NCBI GenBank assembly: GCA_937995995.1
Contig: CALKIP010000166.1
Span: forward strand, 1 to 13,446
Direction of reading: 5' to 3'
DNA from: an uncultured bacterium
Lineage (GTDB): Bacteria > Gemmatimonadota > Gemmatimonadetes > Longimicrobiales > RSA9
Length of the DNA stretch: 13,446 bases
Of this stretch, positions 1 through 6,420 are shown piece by piece (positions within the stretch are counted from its first letter, which is position 1; each line of letters starts with the position of its first letter). Both the position numbers and the translations under genes were made by a program. The notes beneath the pieces were generated by a model that did not search any database, had not been told where the DNA came from, and worked only from the letters and a program-made list of their open reading frames with translations.

Positions 1-174
1 GAGACGCTCGGCTTCGTGATCTGCGGCCACTCGCACGTGCCGACGATCGAGGAGATCGCGCCCGGCCGGTACTATCTCAACGCCGGCGACTGGATCCGCC
101 ACGACACCTACATCACCGTGAGCGCCCAAGGCGAGCCGGCGCTCCACACGTGGCGTCAGGCCGCCCGGTCGTAG
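1..174 (+). CDS. Metallophosphoesterase, C-terminal fragment (LpxH-like UDP-2,3-diacylglucosamine diphosphatase)
   Basis: This is the 3' end of a gene entering from the left edge, with 57 codons visible before a TAG stop. The peptide carries GHSHVP near its start and NAGDW about 25 residues later. The GH(S/T)H pair is the last metal-binding block of calcineurin-like phosphoesterases, and a following GDW is typical of LpxH-type enzymes. LpxH cleaves UDP-2,3-diacylglucosamine to lipid X at the inner face of the inner membrane, in lipid A synthesis. The catalytic N-terminus lies outside the window, so another phosphoesterase of the same fold cannot be excluded. The last 19 bases overlap the end of the convergent murI gene. 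The envelope-gene context fits the lipid A assignment, but I give no symbol on a fragment. Confidence 0.72.
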   Translation, partial: ETLGFVICGHSHVPTIEEIAPGRYYLNAGDWIRHDTYITVSAQGEPALHTWRQAARS

Positions 175-971
175 CCATCGACGCTCACCAACTCGATCTC
201 CAGGAGCGCATCGCCGAGGAAGTGACGGCCGACCTGCCGAAACCGGAGCGGCGAGTCGCTCACCGCGAAGGTGTGGACCGGCGGCGGCGAATTGCGCAGG
301 AGCTCCCGCGCCTCGAGCACGCGCCTCACCTCCAAGACGGTTTCCTCCGCCGAATCGACCAGAACGGTGCTCGGTGCGACGATCTGCTGAAGCACGGGCC
401 GCAGGAGCGGGTAGTGCGTGCAGCCGAGGACGAGGACGTCGACTTCGACGTCGCACAGCGGCCGTAGATACTCCTCGGCGATCAGCCGGGTGGCGGGGTG
501 GTCGAGCCATCCTTCCTCGATGAGAGGCACGAAGAGCGGGCACGGTTGGGCGAAGATGCTGGCGGAGGGGAGCAGCCGTCGAACTTCGCGGTCGTAGGCG
601 CCGGAGGCGATGGTGCCCACGGTCCCGATGACGCCGATCCGTCCGGATCTTGTGGCTGCGACGGCGGCGCGCGCGCCGGGCTCGATCACGCCGATGACCG
701 GAACCTCCAGCTCCTCGAGCAGGATGTCGAGTGCGTGCGCCGTGGCGGTGTTGCACGCCACCACCACGAGCTTGACCTCCCGCGAAAGTAGAAAGGCGGC
801 CGCCTCCCGGGCGAACCGCCTCACCGTGTCCGGCGACTTCGGGCCGTAGGGCACGCGCGCCGTGTCACCGAAGTAGACCACCGACTCGTCGGGCATGCGC
901 CGCCAGAGCTCGCGGACGACCGTGAGGCCTCCCACGCCCGAGTCGAAGACGCCGATCGGCCGCTCGCTCAC
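156..971 (-). CDS. murI: Glutamate racemase
   Basis: The protein has 271 residues, normal for MurI. It interconverts L- and D-glutamate in the cytoplasm, supplying D-Glu for the peptidoglycan stem peptide. The N-terminal block FDSGVGG (residues 9-15) carries the Asp-Ser pair. The two catalytic cysteines are in ACNTATA (Cys73) and GCTHYPLL (Cys184), and GDTARVPYG (about 35-43) is also conserved. I chose a GTG start at 971 because it puts the conserved block ten residues in and overlaps the upstream DUF5683 stop as GTGA, which suggests translational coupling. An open frame extends about 50 codons further upstream, but that stretch reads like out-of-frame DUF5683 sequence. It is the last gene of the minus-strand operon and its end overlaps the LpxH-like gene by 19 bases. 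Confidence 0.96.
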   Translation of the reverse strand: MSERPIGVFDSGVGGLTVVRELWRRMPDESVVYFGDTARVPYGPKSPDTVRRFAREAAAFLLSREVKLVVVACNTATAHALDILLEELEVPVIGVIEPGARAAVAATRSGRIGVIGTVGTIASGAYDREVRRLLPSASIFAQPCPLFVPLIEEGWLDHPATRLIAEEYLRPLCDVEVDVLVLGCTHYPLLRPVLQQIVAPSTVLVDSAEETVLEVRRVLEARELLRNSPPPVHTFAVSDSPLRFRQVGRHFLGDALLEIELVSVDGYDRAA

Positions 972-1606
972 GGCGAGCCTCCGACCGGGAGCGTCACGCC
1001 CACGGAGAGCCGGTCGCGAGCGACGGGCTCGACGTCGACGCGGCCCGGGAAGTCCGTGAGGTGCGCATTGACGATCGCATCGACGCCGCCCATCAGCGTC
1101 ATGAAGAGAGTCATGGTGATCCAATCCTCCCTCTGCTTCTCACGTGAGCGTACCAGGCTACCGAGACCGGCCACACGCTCGTCCTCCTGCACGTCCAGTT
1201 CCAGTCGCCTGGCGTCCTCGTACCGCTTGGCGAGATCCGGGTCGGCGGCCGCGGCGGCAAGGAGAGAGTCGCGCACGATACCGGCGCGCCGTCGCTCCAT
1301 GTCCCGCGCCTCCTCCAGCTTGGCCATGGTCTTGATCAGCATGAACCAGCTCCCGGACTGGAGGCCGAAGAAGATGCCGCCACGGAGGTAGGCGCCGTTG
1401 GCGGCCTGGCCCCAGCCGGGGACGAGGATCGAGCGGACGAAGGCTCCGGATGGCGAGACGCCGACGGTGCGTACGGTATCGGCTTCTACGGTTTCCTCGG
1501 GGAGCGGAATCGGCTCGGGAGTCCGCTGTGCAGCCGCCGGGCCGGCTGCGAAGAAGATGGCGGCGACGACCGCGACACCCAGCACGGGGCGGACCAGCGC
1601 GGACAT
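968..1606 (-). CDS. DUF5683 family membrane protein
   Basis: The protein has 212 residues and unknown function. Residues 1-26 look like a signal peptide, with a hydrophobic core (GVAVVAAIFFAAG) and an AAA|Q cleavage site. The family core begins at about 57 with VRSILVPGWGQAANGAYLRG, the PG(W/L)GQ..NG.Y..G signature of DUF5683. This runs into a hydrophobic stretch (about 77-93), then a charged helical region (about 95-140), then a second hydrophobic stretch (WITMTLFMTLMGGVDAIVNA, 142-161). It is therefore probably exported or inner-membrane bound with two membrane segments. The ATG overlaps the lipid kinase stop by one base (TAATG), and the stop overlaps the murI start by four. This tight coupling suggests an envelope role, but no biochemical function can be inferred. 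Confidence 0.85.
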   Translation of the reverse strand: MSALVRPVLGVAVVAAIFFAAGPAAAQRTPEPIPLPEETVEADTVRTVGVSPSGAFVRSILVPGWGQAANGAYLRGGIFFGLQSGSWFMLIKTMAKLEEARDMERRRAGIVRDSLLAAAAADPDLAKRYEDARRLELDVQEDERVAGLGSLVRSREKQREDWITMTLFMTLMGGVDAIVNAHLTDFPGRVDVEPVARDRLSVGVTLPVGGSP

Positions 1607-2592
1607 TACGCCTCCCGCTCCGCGGCCGGAGCCACACACGGCACACTCCGCCCATCCGACGGTGCCTTCGCCTTTGCCACCACCGGCAGCACTCCGGGAC
1701 AGACCTCTACCCGGAGTCGCCGAGCATCGGCGGGCTCGCGCAGTTCGCCGTCGAGCTGAAAGTAGAGCGGCGCATCCCCGGACGCCGTGATCTCGACGGA
1801 TCGGGATTGGAGCAGCTTCACCTTGCGCGACTCCCCGTGGGTGCCGCGCAGGATCTTCGGTAGCACCCGCATGGCCTGCAGGAGATTCACTTCTTCCACG
1901 ATACAAACATCCAACCGTCCATCGTCCGGCACCGCGTCCGGACAGAGATAGAAGCCGCCGGCCAGGCAGTGGCCGTTTGCGACGGCAATGATCATGACCC
2001 GCTGCTCCGAGGACGAATCGTCCGTCCGGACACGAAGCGGAATCGGCCGGTAGCTCACCAGCGCTCTGACTAGCGCCACCAGATAGCTGAACACACCGTG
2101 CAGCCACGGCATGCGGCGCATCTGGCGGACGACCTCGACATCGATCCCGGTCCCGGCGGCGTTGATGAAGAACTCCGCGCCCCCAGTCCACTCGATTATT
2201 CCGGCATCGAATCGGCGTACGACGCCCGCGGCGAGAACATCGTAGGCGTGCTGCCGGTCGGTGCCGCCGAGGGCCGCCTTCACGAAGTCGTTGCCCGTCC
2301 CGATCGGCACGATCCCGAGTGCCGGCAGCGCATCGCCCAGCTCGTCGCGAGTCTGCAGCAGGCCGTTGGCCACCTCGTGGATCGTGCCATCGCCGCCTGC
2401 GGCGACGACGATCGACGCCCCTCGCCGTGCGGCGCCGCGGGCCAGCTCCACAGCATGCCCGGCGAATTCGGTCTCCTCGAGGACGAACGTAAGGCCGCGG
2501 CGGGTCAATTCACGTTCGAGCTCGGGCCGCACGCGTCGCCCCGAGCCTTCGCCCGAGCGAGGGTTTAGGATCACATGTACCGGCGTGGTCAT
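1606..2592 (-). CDS. Diacylglycerol kinase-family lipid kinase (YegS/DagK type)
   Basis: The protein has 328 residues. It carries the DAGK catalytic domain in order: NPRSGEGSG (10-18), the nucleotide-binding GGDGT (66-70), PIGTGNDF (96-103), and a C-terminal beta-sandwich with CPDAVPDDGRLDV (217-229) and LDGEL (280-284). Members phosphorylate diacylglycerol or related lipids with ATP at the cytoplasmic membrane face; the exact lipid cannot be read from sequence. I chose the ATG at 2592 because VHVILNPRSG normally starts within ten residues of the N-terminus. The open frame extends 24 codons further upstream without family character. It lies 68 bases after recX and overlaps the DUF5683 start by one base. 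The last 20 residues or so are low-complexity and probably disordered. Confidence 0.92.
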   Translation of the reverse strand: MTTPVHVILNPRSGEGSGRRVRPELERELTRRGLTFVLEETEFAGHAVELARGAARRGASIVVAAGGDGTIHEVANGLLQTRDELGDALPALGIVPIGTGNDFVKAALGGTDRQHAYDVLAAGVVRRFDAGIIEWTGGAEFFINAAGTGIDVEVVRQMRRMPWLHGVFSYLVALVRALVSYRPIPLRVRTDDSSSEQRVMIIAVANGHCLAGGFYLCPDAVPDDGRLDVCIVEEVNLLQAMRVLPKILRGTHGESRKVKLLQSRSVEITASGDAPLYFQLDGELREPADARRLRVEVCPGVLPVVAKAKAPSDGRSVPCVAPAAEREA

Positions 2593-2660
2593 CTTCGGAT
2601 TGTCGTGGCTGGGACGCTGCTCGCAGGATCGCGGGATCCTACGGGCGCGGCCTCCGCCCG

Positions 2661-3338
2661 TCAATCGTCGCCACGCCGGAGCACCTCATCCATGACCGTC
2701 CGTATGACCTCGCCGCCGAAGCCACGTCGCGCCAGATAGCCGTACAGGCGACGCCGTGCCTCCCACGGGTCCGGCGCATCCCGGCCCGAGGCACCGGCAC
2801 GCACGCCGGCTCCGAGTGCGCGCCTGGCCCACCCCTCTGCGGCTTCCCGTGCCAGGTCGAGCTCCGAAACATTCTCGTCGTCCAGCGTACGGTCCACCAC
2901 GGCCGCGGCGGTCTCCGACTCGACGCCCTTCGCGCGGAGTTCCTGGACCAGGCGACGCACGCCGCGCGGCTTGGCGCGTACACGGTCCCGGACGAAGCTG
3001 GCGGCGAACGCCTCGTCGTCGACAAAGCCCTTCTCGACGAGTTCGGCGACGCACTCCTCGACGACGTCCTCGGGGTAGTCCTTGCGCCGCAGCCGCTGCC
3101 GCAGCTCGGACTCCGTTCGTGCCCGGTAGGAGAGGAGGTTGAAGGCAGCCTCCCTGGCTTTCCAGAGGAGGTCCTTTCGCTCGAGCGTCTCGAGCATCTC
3201 CTCACTCACCGTCTCACCCACGCGCAGGCCGGCGCCGTAGGCGATCTCGACTGCGAGGCCACAGCGGAACTCGCCGTCGACGAAGACGTTGACCCGCTCC
3301 GGGTGATGCTCCTGGGGCTTCAGTGCCGTGATCCGCAA
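2661..3338 (-). CDS. recX: Regulatory protein RecX
   Basis: The protein has 225 residues. RecX binds RecA filaments and limits recombinase activity. The N-terminal strand region (ITALKPQ then ERVNVFVDGEFRCGLA, about 3-30) and KAREAAFNLLSYRARTESEL (about 60-79) are typical. Three-helix repeats follow, including EKGFVDDEAFAASFVRDR (about 101-118). It is longer than the roughly 166-residue E. coli protein, because of the N-terminal strand region found in many RecX proteins and a Gly/Ala/Arg-rich insert at about 170-190. The start is a TTG at 3338, which gives the usual (M)RITALKPQ beginning. No strong ribosome-binding site precedes it, so an upstream start remains possible. recA is not in the window. 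It is first in the minus-strand operon and diverges from the MFS gene. Confidence 0.92.
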   Translation of the reverse strand: MRITALKPQEHHPERVNVFVDGEFRCGLAVEIAYGAGLRVGETVSEEMLETLERKDLLWKAREAAFNLLSYRARTESELRQRLRRKDYPEDVVEECVAELVEKGFVDDEAFAASFVRDRVRAKPRGVRRLVQELRAKGVESETAAAVVDRTLDDENVSELDLAREAAEGWARRALGAGVRAGASGRDAPDPWEARRRLYGYLARRGFGGEVIRTVMDEVLRRGDD

Positions 3339-3423
3339 GTCGCTTCGGGGTACCGGTGATCGAGTGGGTGCGGACGGTGGTTATACCGCGCCGGACGGTG
3401 AACGTGCCCGCGCCTTGCACTCC

Positions 3424-3452
3424 TTGACCCGAGTCGGTCGGGCCGGCAACTT
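3424..3452 (+). promoter_or_regulatory. Weak candidate sigma70-type promoter for the MFS exporter gene
   Basis: TTGACC (3424-3429) lies 17 bases ahead of CAACTT (3447-3452) in the recX/MFS divergent spacer. The -35 is good, but the -10 keeps only the key A and the final T. No better pair was seen in this 150-base spacer. Confidence 0.25.
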
Positions 3453-3488
3453 GCCCGGCTTGTCGATTTCCCCGGGTGTGAAGGTATC

Positions 3489-4982
3489 TTGAAACCTGGA
3501 CGCCAGCGCCAGATCGTCACCGCCGCCCTGCTGCTGGGCATGTTCCTGGCCGCATTGGAAGCGACGGCCGTGGGCACAGCAATGCCTACGGCGGTCGGCG
3601 AACTGGGCGGCGTGGCCCGCTACAGCTGGGTGTTTTCGGCGTACCTGCTCACCTCCACGACCACCGTGCCGCTCTACGGCAAGCTGGCCGACCTCTACGG
3701 ACGACGCGTCATCTACATCGTGGCGGTCGCGCTGTTCCTCGGCGGCTCGGCGCTGTCGGGGTTGGCCAGGACGTTCGACCAGCTCATCCTCTTCCGTGCG
3801 GTGCAGGGCCTTGGTGCGGGCGGGGTCATGCCGGTCGCACTCACCCTGGTCGGCGACATCTTCACGCTGGAAGAGCGTGGCCGGATGCAGGGCCTCTTCT
3901 CGAGCGTCTGGGCGATCTCGAGCCTGGTCGGCCCGGCGGCGGGCGGGCTCATCACCGACCTGCTTTCGTGGCGCTGGATCTTCTACTTGAACATCCCCTT
4001 CGGCATCGCATCCGTGGTCATCCTGATCCTCTTCCTGGAAGAGGAAAAGGATTCCCGCCAGTCGCACAAGCTGGACATACTCGGAACGACGCTCCTCACC
4101 GTCGCGATCACCCTGCTTCTCGTCGGGCTGCTGGAAGGGAGCGAGAACTGGGGCATGCTCGATGGCCGGACGCTCGGCCTCCTCGCGGCGTCGCTGGCAG
4201 GCCTCGGACTCTTCCTCTGGCAAGAGCACCGAGCGCCCGAGCCCATGCTGCCGCCCGACCTATTTCGCGCCCCGGTGATCGCGGTGGCGAGCGCCGGCAA
4301 CGCCCTCATCGGCGCACTTCTCTTCACCGCATCCGCCTTCGTGCCGATGTACGCCCAGGGCGTGCTCGGCGGGACGGCGGTCGATGCCGGCCTGACGCTG
4401 GCACCGGTCTCGATCGGCTGGCCGATCGCAAGTACGCTCGCCGGCAGGCTGCTGCTGCGCGTCGGTTATCGTCCACTCACGATCCTGGGCGGAGGTCTGG
4501 CCCTCTCCGGCGCACTCCTCCTCGTCGTCCTGGGCGGCGCCTACGGCCGGGGCGGCCTCATGATCGCGATGCTCGTCTGTGGGACGGGCCTCGGCTTCAT
4601 GTCCACGCCCTTCATCGTGTCCGTGCAGAACGCCGTGCCCTGGCGCCGACGCGGGGTGGCGACGAGTTCGCAGCAGTTCTTCCGCACGATCGGCGGCGCA
4701 GTCGCCGTGGCCGCCTTCGGCGCGCTCCTCAACGCGCGCCTGGCCGCCACGACGGGTGGCCGGGTCAGCCCGAACGCGGCGCTCGACCCTGCCCTGCGCG
4801 AGACGCTGAGCCCGGCCGACCTCGATACCCTAGTGACGGGACTCGGAAGTTCGCTACACGCCGTCAATCTCGGCTTCGCGGGTGTAGCGCTCGTGGGGCT
4901 CCTCGTGGCGCTCCTCTTTCCCGCCGGCTCCGCCGAGCAGCTGGCCCACGATCCCGAGCGCGACGGCGCTGGGCCGGCATGA
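3489..4982 (+). CDS. DHA2-family (EmrB/QacA) MFS multidrug-type exporter
   Basis: The protein has 497 residues, the usual size for 14-helix DHA2 proton antiporters that export drugs or other small molecules across the inner membrane. The first helix carries LAALEATAVGTAMPTA (20-35). Motif A is GKLADLYGRR (64-73), motif B is FRAVQGLGAGG (102-112), and a motif C-like GPAAGGLITDLLSWRWIFY starts at 148. Hydrophobic segments continue to about residue 480. I chose a TTG start at 3489 because AAGG lies four bases upstream (3481-3484) and it places helix 1 normally. A nearby GTG at 3478 is out of frame and stops after four codons. The substrate cannot be predicted; no adjacent regulator or membrane-fusion partner is present. 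It diverges from recX, and the lipoprotein gene starts 51 bases after its stop. Confidence 0.93.
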   Translation: MKPGRQRQIVTAALLLGMFLAALEATAVGTAMPTAVGELGGVARYSWVFSAYLLTSTTTVPLYGKLADLYGRRVIYIVAVALFLGGSALSGLARTFDQLILFRAVQGLGAGGVMPVALTLVGDIFTLEERGRMQGLFSSVWAISSLVGPAAGGLITDLLSWRWIFYLNIPFGIASVVILILFLEEEKDSRQSHKLDILGTTLLTVAITLLLVGLLEGSENWGMLDGRTLGLLAASLAGLGLFLWQEHRAPEPMLPPDLFRAPVIAVASAGNALIGALLFTASAFVPMYAQGVLGGTAVDAGLTLAPVSIGWPIASTLAGRLLLRVGYRPLTILGGGLALSGALLLVVLGGAYGRGGLMIAMLVCGTGLGFMSTPFIVSVQNAVPWRRRGVATSSQQFFRTIGGAVAVAAFGALLNARLAATTGGRVSPNAALDPALRETLSPADLDTLVTGLGSSLHAVNLGFAGVALVGLLVALLFPAGSAEQLAHDPERDGAGPA

Positions 4983-5033
4983 TGCAAGCGGTACGACCGT
5001 AGCGGCTCCCTGGATCCGGAGGACGTCACACCC

Positions 5034-5579
5034 ATGGTCAACGTGCGCCGTACCCCCCTGCGGACGGCAAGACTCGCGGCACTCATCCTCCTGGCCGCCT
5101 GCCGCATCGAGTCGCCTGCAGTGGTCGGACAGGCAGAGGCCCCTGCCGACACGGCCGCTGGCGAGGTCCCGTTCCGGCTCATTGGCCCGAACGACGCCGC
5201 CCTCGTCGTCCCCGTCCACATCAACGGCAGCGGCCCCTACGACTTCGTCTTCGACACGGGCGCCACGTTGACTTGCGTGGATCCCACCCTGGTCGAAGAT
5301 CTCGCCCTCGAGGAAGTGCCGGTTGTACCGGGGATCGGGATCGGCGCCGGGGGCGCGGAACGACTCTCCGTGGTCGCCATCGACTCGATGCGGATCGCCG
5401 CCGCCCGGGTAAGCGACCTGCGGGCGTGTGTGCTCGACCTGGCCCAGGCCCGACGTTTCGGCGTGGACGTACACGGCCTGGTCGGACTCAACTTCATGCA
5501 ACCGTTCCGGATCACGCTCGATTTCCAGAACGGCCTCATGCGCATCGTAGACTCACCCCAAGTGTCGCCCCAGCAATAA
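5034..5579 (+). CDS. Retropepsin-like aspartic protease lipoprotein
   Basis: The protein has 181 residues. A basic N-terminus, hydrophobic core and lipobox LAAC (20-23, Cys23) predict an acylated lipoprotein outside the cytoplasm. The mature part has one FDTGAT motif (73-78, catalytic Asp74) after a VPVHINGSGPYDF strand (59-71). HGLVGLNFMQPF (147-158) corresponds to the hydrophobic-hydrophobic-Gly element of clan AA proteases. A single copy of each means it must dimerise to form an active site, as retropepsins do. GGAGG lies about eleven bases before the ATG. The substrate is unknown. It lies 51 bases after the MFS gene on the same strand and may be co-transcribed. Confidence 0.85.
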   Translation: MVNVRRTPLRTARLAALILLAACRIESPAVVGQAEAPADTAAGEVPFRLIGPNDAALVVPVHINGSGPYDFVFDTGATLTCVDPTLVEDLALEEVPVVPGIGIGAGGAERLSVVAIDSMRIAAARVSDLRACVLDLAQARRFGVDVHGLVGLNFMQPFRITLDFQNGLMRIVDSPQVSPQQ

Positions 5580-5588
5580 CTTGTAGAG

Positions 5589-5618
5589 TTAACGGCTCAC
5601 TCCTTGCGGCTCTATCCT
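5589..5618 (+). promoter_or_regulatory. Candidate promoter for the CBS-domain gene
   Basis: TTAACG (5589-5594) and TATCCT (5613-5618) are 18 bases apart, each matching 4 of 6 sigma70 consensus positions. They lie about 45 bases before the GTG start, in an 83-base spacer after the lipoprotein gene, so the CBS gene may be transcribed on its own. Confidence 0.4.
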
Positions 5619-5650
5619 CTGGGAAGCTGTCGCAACCGGGTAGGACCGAA

Positions 5651-5657
5651 AAGGAGG
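5651..5657 (+). promoter_or_regulatory. Strong Shine-Dalgarno site that sets the CBS gene start
   Basis: AAGGAGG ends five bases before GTG 5663. It is the best ribosome-binding site in the window and decides the start against the much longer open frame upstream. Confidence 0.9.
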
Positions 5658-5662
5658 ATTCC

Positions 5663-6139
5663 GTGGACGCGAAAGATCTCATGACGGCGCCAGCGGCCTG
5701 CTGCACGCCGAACGATTCTGCGCAGGATGCCGTGCGGCTGATGCAGGAGAAGAACTGCGGCCTGATCCCTGTCGTGGACGATCGGGACTCCAACCGCCTC
5801 GTGGGGGTGGTCACCGACCGGGACATCGCCCTTCGAGGTGTGGGCCGTGGAGCCGGAGCGAACACACCGGTCCGCGAGCTCATGTCGACCGATCTGAGCT
5901 GCTGCTCTCCCGACGACGACCTCCAGCAGGTCGAGCGGATCATGGAGGGCCGGCAGGTGCGACGCGTACCGGTCGTCGACGACAGCGGACGCTGTATCGG
6001 CATCATCGCACAGGCGGACCTGGCCATGGCGGAGGGCCGAGCGACGACCGAGGAGGAAATCGGCCGCGTCGTCGAACGCATCTCCGAGCCGACGGACGGT
6101 CCCCGCGCCGAGCGGGACGTGGGGATCCGGGTCCCGTAG
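5663..6139 (+). CDS. Tandem CBS-domain protein
   Basis: The protein has 158 residues and consists of two CBS motifs. CBS1 (about 2-60) contains VKDLM-like AKDLMT, CGLIPVVDD and GVVTDRDIA (48-56). CBS2 (about 70-125) contains VRELMS, RRVPVVDDSG and GIIAQADLA (113-121). Such pairs bind adenosyl nucleotides (AMP, ATP, S-adenosylmethionine and others) and usually sense energy or stress state in the cytoplasm. With no attached enzyme domain, this is a free regulatory CBS protein; partner and ligand are unknown. The GTG start is fixed by a near-perfect AAGGAGG five bases upstream. The C-terminal 30 residues are charged and probably flexible. A possible terminator follows at 6182-6210. Confidence 0.92.
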   Translation: MDAKDLMTAPAACCTPNDSAQDAVRLMQEKNCGLIPVVDDRDSNRLVGVVTDRDIALRGVGRGAGANTPVRELMSTDLSCCSPDDDLQQVERIMEGRQVRRVPVVDDSGRCIGIIAQADLAMAEGRATTEEEIGRVVERISEPTDGPRAERDVGIRVP

Positions 6140-6181
6140 AGACGTTCGCACACCGGCCCGTCGGATGGCTCGACGAGTCCG

Positions 6182-6210
6182 GTCGGCCACGGACGGCACA
6201 CCGACTTTTT
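6182..6210 (+). terminator. Candidate Rho-independent terminator of the CBS gene
   Basis: GTCGG (6182-6186) pairs with CCGAC (6201-6205) and is followed directly by five T residues (6206-6210), about 43 bases after the CBS stop. The outer stem is only 5 bp, with possible extra CC/GG pairing inside the loop. Confidence 0.5.
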
Positions 6211-6225
6211 GCACAAACGCACGAA

Positions 6226-6253
6226 AGCCCGGCAAGGAATCACTTGCCGGGCT
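6226..6253 (-). terminator. Strong hairpin terminator downstream of selC
   Basis: A perfect 11-bp inverted repeat (AGCCCGGCAAG and CTTGCCGGGCT) flanks the loop GAATCA. Read on the minus strand it lies about 48 bases beyond the selC 3' end and runs into TTTCGTGCGTTTG, a short interrupted T-tract. The plus-strand side has no T-tract, so I assign it to selC. Confidence 0.65.
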
Positions 6254-6300
6254 CTCGAATTCGGTCCACCGATCACCGCTGGGTGCGGGATGGCGGCCAA

Positions 6301-6397
6301 TGGCGGGAGCGTGTGGGAATCGAACCCACCGGCCCGGGTTTTAGCCAGGCCAGCTGGTTTTGAAGACCAGTCGAGCCACCAGGCCCGATCCGCCCCC
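6301..6397 (-). tRNA. selC: tRNA-Sec (UCA anticodon)
   Basis: This is a 97-base gene with encoded CCA (6303-6301) and discriminator G (6304). Every tRNA-Sec hallmark is present. The D stem has 6 bp (6387-6382 with 6377-6372) closed by a 4-base TGGT loop. The anticodon stem CTGGT/ACCAG holds loop CTTCAAA, with TCA at 6363-6361. A long variable arm has a 7-bp stem (6351-6345 with 6337-6331) and a 7-base loop. The T arm is GTGGG/CCCAC with TTCGATT. The acceptor reads GGGGGCGG against ACGCTCCC, giving seven pairs including one G-U plus a G-A mismatch at the eighth. It decodes UGA as selenocysteine together with SelA, SelB and a SECIS hairpin. selA, selB and selD are not in the window. It begins 23 bases after the DUF5715 stop, so co-transcription is possible. 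Confidence 0.95.
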
Positions 6398-6420
6398 TCG
6401 TGTGTGAACGGAGTCCGAGT

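Noticed and set aside
968..1124. Upstream extension of murI by about 50 codons.
   Set aside because: The extra residues are Arg/Ala/Asp-rich, out-of-frame DUF5683 sequence; the GTG at 971 gives the standard MurI N-terminus.
3381..4229. Minus-strand 282-codon open frame opposite the MFS gene, rich in Glu, Arg, Asp and Gln.
   Set aside because: Its composition is that of the complement of a membrane-protein gene; the plus-strand MFS motifs are unambiguous.
4980..5036. The frame stays open from the MFS exporter through its TGA stop into the lipoprotein start, suggesting Sec readthrough or a fusion.
   Set aside because: Only 17 codons intervene, which is likely by chance in high-GC DNA. The lipoprotein has its own GGAGG, ATG, signal peptide and lipobox, and the MFS has a normal length and ending.
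6361..6363. Alternative reading of the TCA-anticodon tRNA as an opal suppressor or a tRNA-Ser.
   Set aside because: The 6-bp D stem with a 4-base loop and the long variable arm are specific to tRNA-Sec; tRNA-Ser would have a shorter D stem and a different anticodon.
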